Shown piece after piece: positions 59,443 through 64,000 of a stretch of 64,000 nt of DNA (its first letter is position 1; each line of letters starts with the position of its first letter). The stretch comes from Pisolithus tinctorius (lineage: Eukaryota > Basidiomycota > Agaricomycetes > Boletales > Pisolithaceae), in contig JANFAH010000080.1 of NCBI GenBank assembly GCA_024663395.1, forward strand, positions 169,491 to 233,490, given 5' to 3'. The position numbers and the translations under genes are program-made. The notes beneath the pieces are model-generated. The model was not told where the DNA came from. It did no database searches and was given only the letters and a program-made list of their open reading frames with translations.

Positions 59443-60205
59443 TTTGTTTTGTGTGGGTGGGTCAGGTTATCTGAAGTGGTGATGATGTCAGGCAGCTGGG
59501 TGGGTGTGTGGCAGAGGGATATTGCTGGGTGTCACTGCTGTTTATCCTTATGCTATGGCATTCACTGGTTTCTGTTCCAGCTATGGAAAAACCTTTGATT
59601 GCCCATGACCAGGCTAGTTGAGTGATCGTTGTTGATGCTACTGACTGTTTCTCATAGACAACTAACAGGGCACATCTCATGTGTCAATTATCTTGTGTTC
59701 TCTTGTAAAGGTGGCAGATGGTTAGCCAGTGCTGGGGATGGTACATCCATTTCTCTCCTCTTCCTGCTGTCTTTGCACAGTGGACTGAACTTAACAGTTA
59801 GATCTGTGTCCTCCTATGGGATTTCAATCAGGAGGGTGTGAGATCTCCTTTGGGATGCTACTCTGGTCCAGTGGTATGTTTTCCAGTTCTTTCTATGGAA
59901 ATAAAAATAACACCTTGCCCCTCTCTTCATGCTGCCTGGGAGGGAAATGTGTTGTCCCTTGATTTCCTAGCTTTGACTCAATATCTGGTGAGGTTCATGA
60001 TATCACTTGCAGACATGTCTCTTCAAGCATGCTCTGATATGCCCCATTCTCTTTGAATCTAGTGGAGGCACAAATAATCTAGTACTAAGGTATGATGTGT
60101 TGAGACTGGTTCCACCTGGTGTACAATGGGTCCCGGAGTGCCTATTGCCTGCACTGAGCATGTATAGGTGACGTGATGTGTGTCCAACAATTTGGTTCAT
60201 TCTCA
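59443..60205 (+). pseudogene. Decayed second copy of the 5' part of the WD40 gene
   Basis: Homologous to 24244-25005 including introns: TGTGTGGGTGGGTC(A/G)GGTTA, the exon encoding QLTGHISCVNYLVFSCKGGR and the following blade. CpG loss is plain: the CGTCGACGACG of the source near 24427 reads TTGTTGATG here. Homology stops near 60205 just after GTGTCCAACAATTTGGTTCA. Confidence 0.82.
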
Positions 60206-60948
60206 ACGATGGCATTTGGTGGCCCATGTTTTGTCCTGATTTATAATTGTTTCACTGAAGTTTATGTTCCCATTTACAGGAGTACACCTGGCATTGAAGG
60301 TGAACTGATGCACACAACTCATTGGGCCCCCACTTCAAGGAGCAGATAGAGTCCTGCAGAGTCATGTGATTCTACAGCATTTCACTTACAGTTGGATTAT
60401 TCTAGGGCATGGAGTGAAGGATAAGATTCCAGGGCAATGTCATAGCACCCATACTGAGATGAAGGTATGGAAATGTTGGGTACTCAAGGGCTCATGGCAA
60501 CTCAAGGTAGGGGTGTTTAAAATTGAATACTCACCCAGTAGCCTAGTCCTGATACTTGCACAAGAACACCACTGGCCTGCTTTGAAGAAAAGCATAGAGA
60601 GGTGTGGGTCACTGAAGCAGAGCTGGGGTGATGAATAAGAAGAAATATGATGTAGAGGGAACCTGGTGAGTGTGTCCAGCCAGGATTTAAATACAGACCT
60701 GGTCCTGATACCATCATTCAACTAAGTCATATGAGGTGTGTGGTGACACCTTGTTTGACACCTACCTTTCCAACTTTGAATTGTTTATCTTTTGCAATAC
60801 TGTCATGAGAATGGCAGCCACCACAAAAAAAGTCAAGAGTGCTGTCAAGAAGATAGATGAAGAACATATATTTGCACACTATGCTATCATACAATCACAG
60901 TTGGGACAAGATGGAACAGTCTCAAACAAAGTTCAATGTGGCCTGACA
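60206..60948. other. CpG-poor stretch without a supported gene
   Basis: A plus-strand frame at about 60810-60978 begins MAATTKKVKSAVKKIDEEHI and could be the start of a gene fragment, but it runs into the 3' end of the minus-strand gene. Nothing else is supported. Confidence 0.4.
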
Positions 60949-63900
60949 TTACATACCCTGAGATGGTGGAGAAGTTGAAATACCATGTAAGGCAATCCAG
61001 TCCCTACCAATGAGCTCAGACTTTTCACGATCTGAAACACTCATGTTAAGATCACTTCCCTGCCGAGCATAGTTCAACTCTGCTACCCCCTTTCCATGTC
61101 CCAGCAACTCTGTCGCATGGTCCCCCAGGACGTTTTTTCCAGCACCATAAAGGAGATATTTCCTCTGCATTGCTTGTGCAAAATGGCGATGGAGATTGAG
61201 ACCCAAGGGCACCCCAAGCCTACTGGAAAACCACTCCTTCAAAGAACTGGAAAGCATTTTGCTTGTCCATAACTGCCCAAATGACACAAACATATGGGTG
61301 GAATATAGCTCTGCAACCCTTTCCTGCTGTTCAGGAGTAGATTGGCTCTGAATAGCAAAGGCTTCCACTGGCCTCACCACACGAAGCAGTTTTGTGATAA
61401 CACAAGCCAATTCATAGGGAATGACTCGAAGGATGTGTTTGTGAACTCCAGTGATTGCCGTAGTCTTGTTATAATTGCTTTGGGTAACAAGGGTCTGAAG
61501 CTCAGTGGAAAGGAACAGATGGCGAGGACTGGATGGTGAATTCGCATGCTGCCATATCACTTCTTCGGTTCCTCGACCAGGAAGGGAGAGAAGGTGGATT
61601 AAAGTGAGAGTGATGGACCATGCTTTTGTGGTATCCACCAGCCAGGTGCCCAGTTGAGCACTGTCCCATATAATTTTCTCCCCAACTCGAGTACACATTC
61701 CAAGCTTGCAGAGTTCTGCAAGGAACAGGCTGGATGGGTGGTTTCCAGACCTGAGTTCATCAGCAGAAACAGAAAATAGACCATGTCCTCTGGAGACTGT
61801 GTCCCACTTCTCCTCTGAGCCCAAAGGAAGGTTTCCTGCACTTGCTGGGAGTTCGACACCCAAAAGCACTTTCAAATCAACAAGTTGGATGAGATCTTGT
61901 AATGAGGCTCTAACTTGGGCCTTGTAATCTTCAATGACAATTTTGTAGTTCTTGACATTGATAAATGAGAATTCTGGATCCCACATGATGATGGATTTTG
62001 CAGGAGCTTTGCGAGCAACCCGACTCATGGCCCTAATCCATGTCCGCACATGCTGAAGTGGAGAGACATGCTCTTCAGTACCCCACCGAGAAATGATATC
62101 ATGCATGTTTCTGGTGTATCATTGTCATGAGTGTCAGGCAAACAAATGAGAGGGAAAAAAAAAAACAAAAAACACAAACCCTTCAAATTCTCTATATTGC
62201 TCTTCCTCTGTCATCCCTGCCTTCTTTGCACATTTCTGGCATTCCATTTTGATGTGGTGCATCAGAAAGAGTCTGATGGCAAATTGGGTCTTGGCATGAT
62301 ATGTGGTAACTACCTTGGCTTCCTGAAAGCCACCATCAGGGTGAATTGCACGAAGCACAATGTAAACATTGACAGCATTGAGCAATGCAAGGTCAAAGAG
62401 TGCCATGGAGTTGGTGGGCATATAGAGGCTCTTCAGAGCAGCAGAGATTGCACCTTGGAGGGATACATCCTGTGCAGATGCAGTGGGTGCTTGGTGATGG
62501 TAGGTAAGAAGCCTTTTTAATGATGAAAAGGCTTCAAATTGGTCACTGGTAAGCACCAAGACAAAATGGCTGCCCTCCCAAGGTGATCTCTCATCTACTT
62601 TGTAGTGACCCTCCTGGATGCAACGCATCACAAAGCATAAAAGTCGAGCCTCTTCCAGAGCATATGCAATCACAGTGTTCTTAGATGGGCAATTGAACAT
62701 GTCCACCATTCTCTTCTCTCCACTGGCCAGTCATTTGTGAGGCTCATCACAACACATCAAATCAGCAAAACTGACCTTTTTGGAACAACCAGCAGTCGCC
62801 TCAATAGTGTTGATGTTGTACTGATGGTGCCAGAAAGTACTTGGAATCTATGCACCACAGCAAATTTCAAAGCAAAAAGTTCCAACTCTAACCTCCCTGG
62901 CAATGAAACAAGCTGCTCTGCAGCCAAAGGGGATATGTGGTGAGCCAGTTCTACAGCACCACTCTGGTGTAAGAATGGGATGATCACAGCAGGGTTGAGT
63001 GTGGGTGGTGCACTGCTGGATTGGCATAGTAGTGAAGTGGCAAGAATTGAGCCAACTCCTTGTGGACTGGGTATGGCAGTAGTGATGGGTTTGGAAGAGG
63101 GATGTTGTGAAGGCACTGGCAACCAGTATGCTCCAGATGCAGATATATCAAAAGCCTGAACCTTGCATGGGCAGTATTTGTCAGGAGATGTCATGTACTT
63201 TTCACCATGCCTTGGGAGAAGTTGTTGGGAAATTGCATGAATGGCCCAATGTTTGCGCAATACATCTTCAGTAGCCTCAGGGTTGATGTAGCGAGTGGCA
63301 AAGTCACATTGAGTGCATGCAAGCCCACCAACAGGGTTTCGAAGATGAGGAATGGGTCCAAACTGGTCTCCTCGCATGCGCAAGTCTCGAAGCTCCTCAT
63401 TTGTTGCCACAATGTTAGGATATCTTGACAAAATGCGGTATATGAATTGCAGCTGGTCCTGCTTATACTTCTCTCCCTTTTTGCAAAACCTGACCTTGTG
63501 AGACATGGATGATGTCCCATGGCAATGTGCAAACAGGCGCTGTAAGGGGACTCCCAGCCTGCAAATCTGTCCATCATGCAGGTTCATGCAGATGATGATA
63601 TCATAATCTGGTAGAAATTGACAGTTAATGCTCTCCAAATCTTTATCCCTGATAACCCTGTTGGAAGCAGGCTGGGCATGTATATTCTGGTCAAGTGCAA
63701 GGTGACGGACTGACAGCATGGCTCTACAATAACATGTTAGTGCTTAGTTAGTTGGTGGGCAGGGTATGCATCTTACTTGCCACCATGACCAGACCACTTC
63801 CTGAACCTTCCAGGGACCTTCTGCAGATCAATATGGAACACTCTCTTGAGGTATTGTTCACCAAGATAGCCAGGCCTTGCCCCCCCATCTGACTGACAAG

Positions 63901-64000
63901 CCCTCTGCTCACTACTTGAGAGGACAAATGGAAAGGCAGCTGGGACCCCAGGATTGGCAAGGGCCAGGTTATATGAGGAAGTGATCTTCAAGGGTGGAAC
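60949..64000 (-). CDS. Large protein with DUF3505-like zinc fingers and tyrosine-recombinase-like region (5' end outside window)
   Basis: Four long exons on the minus strand, open at the window end. The part at 62757-63719 reads LPDYDIIICMNLHDGQICRL, HCHG, then LRNPVGGLACTQCDFATRYI and RKHWAIH: paired C2H2-like sites in the order typical of DUF3505. The exons 62134-62709 and 60949-62106 are helical and end with SLPGRGTEEVIWQHANSP, NYNKTTAITGVHKHILRVIP and LNLHRHFAQAMQRKYLLYGA, stop at 60949. The R-G-T-E and R-H-x3-A boxes with the spacing seen here recall the tyrosine-recombinase-like modules found N-terminal to RecQ helicases at fungal telomeres. No helicase follows. The frames are remarkably intact for this CpG-poor region, so the gene may be functional or recently so. 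Confidence 0.52.

Noticed and set aside
58217..60205. Retrocopy (processed pseudogene) of the CreA and WD40 genes
   Set aside because: Intron sequences are retained and two neighbouring genes are present in order, so it is a DNA-level copy.

Overview
This window is nuclear DNA of a filamentous basidiomycete, most likely an Agaricomycete. The genes are broken by many short introns (about 45-70 nt, GT...AG). The families fit fungi: a CreA/Mig1-type repressor, SNF5, queuosine salvage, alpha-arrestins, and KDZ and Copia transposons. There are no ribosome binding sites or operons, and I saw no rRNA or tRNA gene. All CDS entries are gene spans containing introns; I inferred splice sites by eye from conserved protein motifs and GT/AG signals.

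Layout. 0-26.7 kb is a gene-dense, CpG-normal core: a CCCH zinc-finger protein (-), a PA-TM-RING ubiquitin ligase (-), an arrestin-like protein (+), a phospholipase D family protein (+), a second arrestin-like protein (+), a small conserved basidiomycete protein (+), queuosine 5'-phosphate glycosidase QNG1 (+), a family-X DNA polymerase homologue that seems to have lost two of three catalytic aspartates (-), SNF5/SFH1 (+), a CreA/Mig1-like zinc-finger gene whose frame looks broken (+), and a WD40 protein (+). 26.7-30 kb is a CpG-poor repeat island with a 42-bp minisatellite open on both strands. 30.1-31.8 kb is a gene with a ParB-like region, followed by very GC-rich low-complexity DNA. 33.4-38.3 kb is a full-length Copia retrotransposon (-) with both LTRs, PBS and PPT, inserted in an open frame.

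38.6 kb to the end is an old, CpG-depleted transposon landscape. Its centre is a TET/JBP-like 2-oxoglutarate/Fe dioxygenase gene next to a KDZ-type transposase with a CxC cysteine cluster. Several passenger genes of unknown function lie around them, and degenerate satellites bound the block on both sides. Two solo LTRs of one family and one Copia solo LTR are dated to insertion events by perfect 5-bp target duplications. Between 58.2 and 60.2 kb there is a decayed second copy of the CreA and WD40 genes of the core, joined through a chromodomain fragment of a Gypsy-type integrase. The window ends in a large gene on the minus strand with a DUF3505-like zinc-finger region and a tyrosine-recombinase-like region.

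The unifying signal is CpG-to-TpG/CpA decay. It is visible directly when the 58-60 kb copy is compared with its source at 20-25 kb, and it explains many TGA stops (from CGA) in the transposon genes, including the TET/JBP gene itself. This is what is expected of DNA long subject to cytosine methylation, in a neighbourhood that carries an enzyme family acting on 5-methylcytosine.
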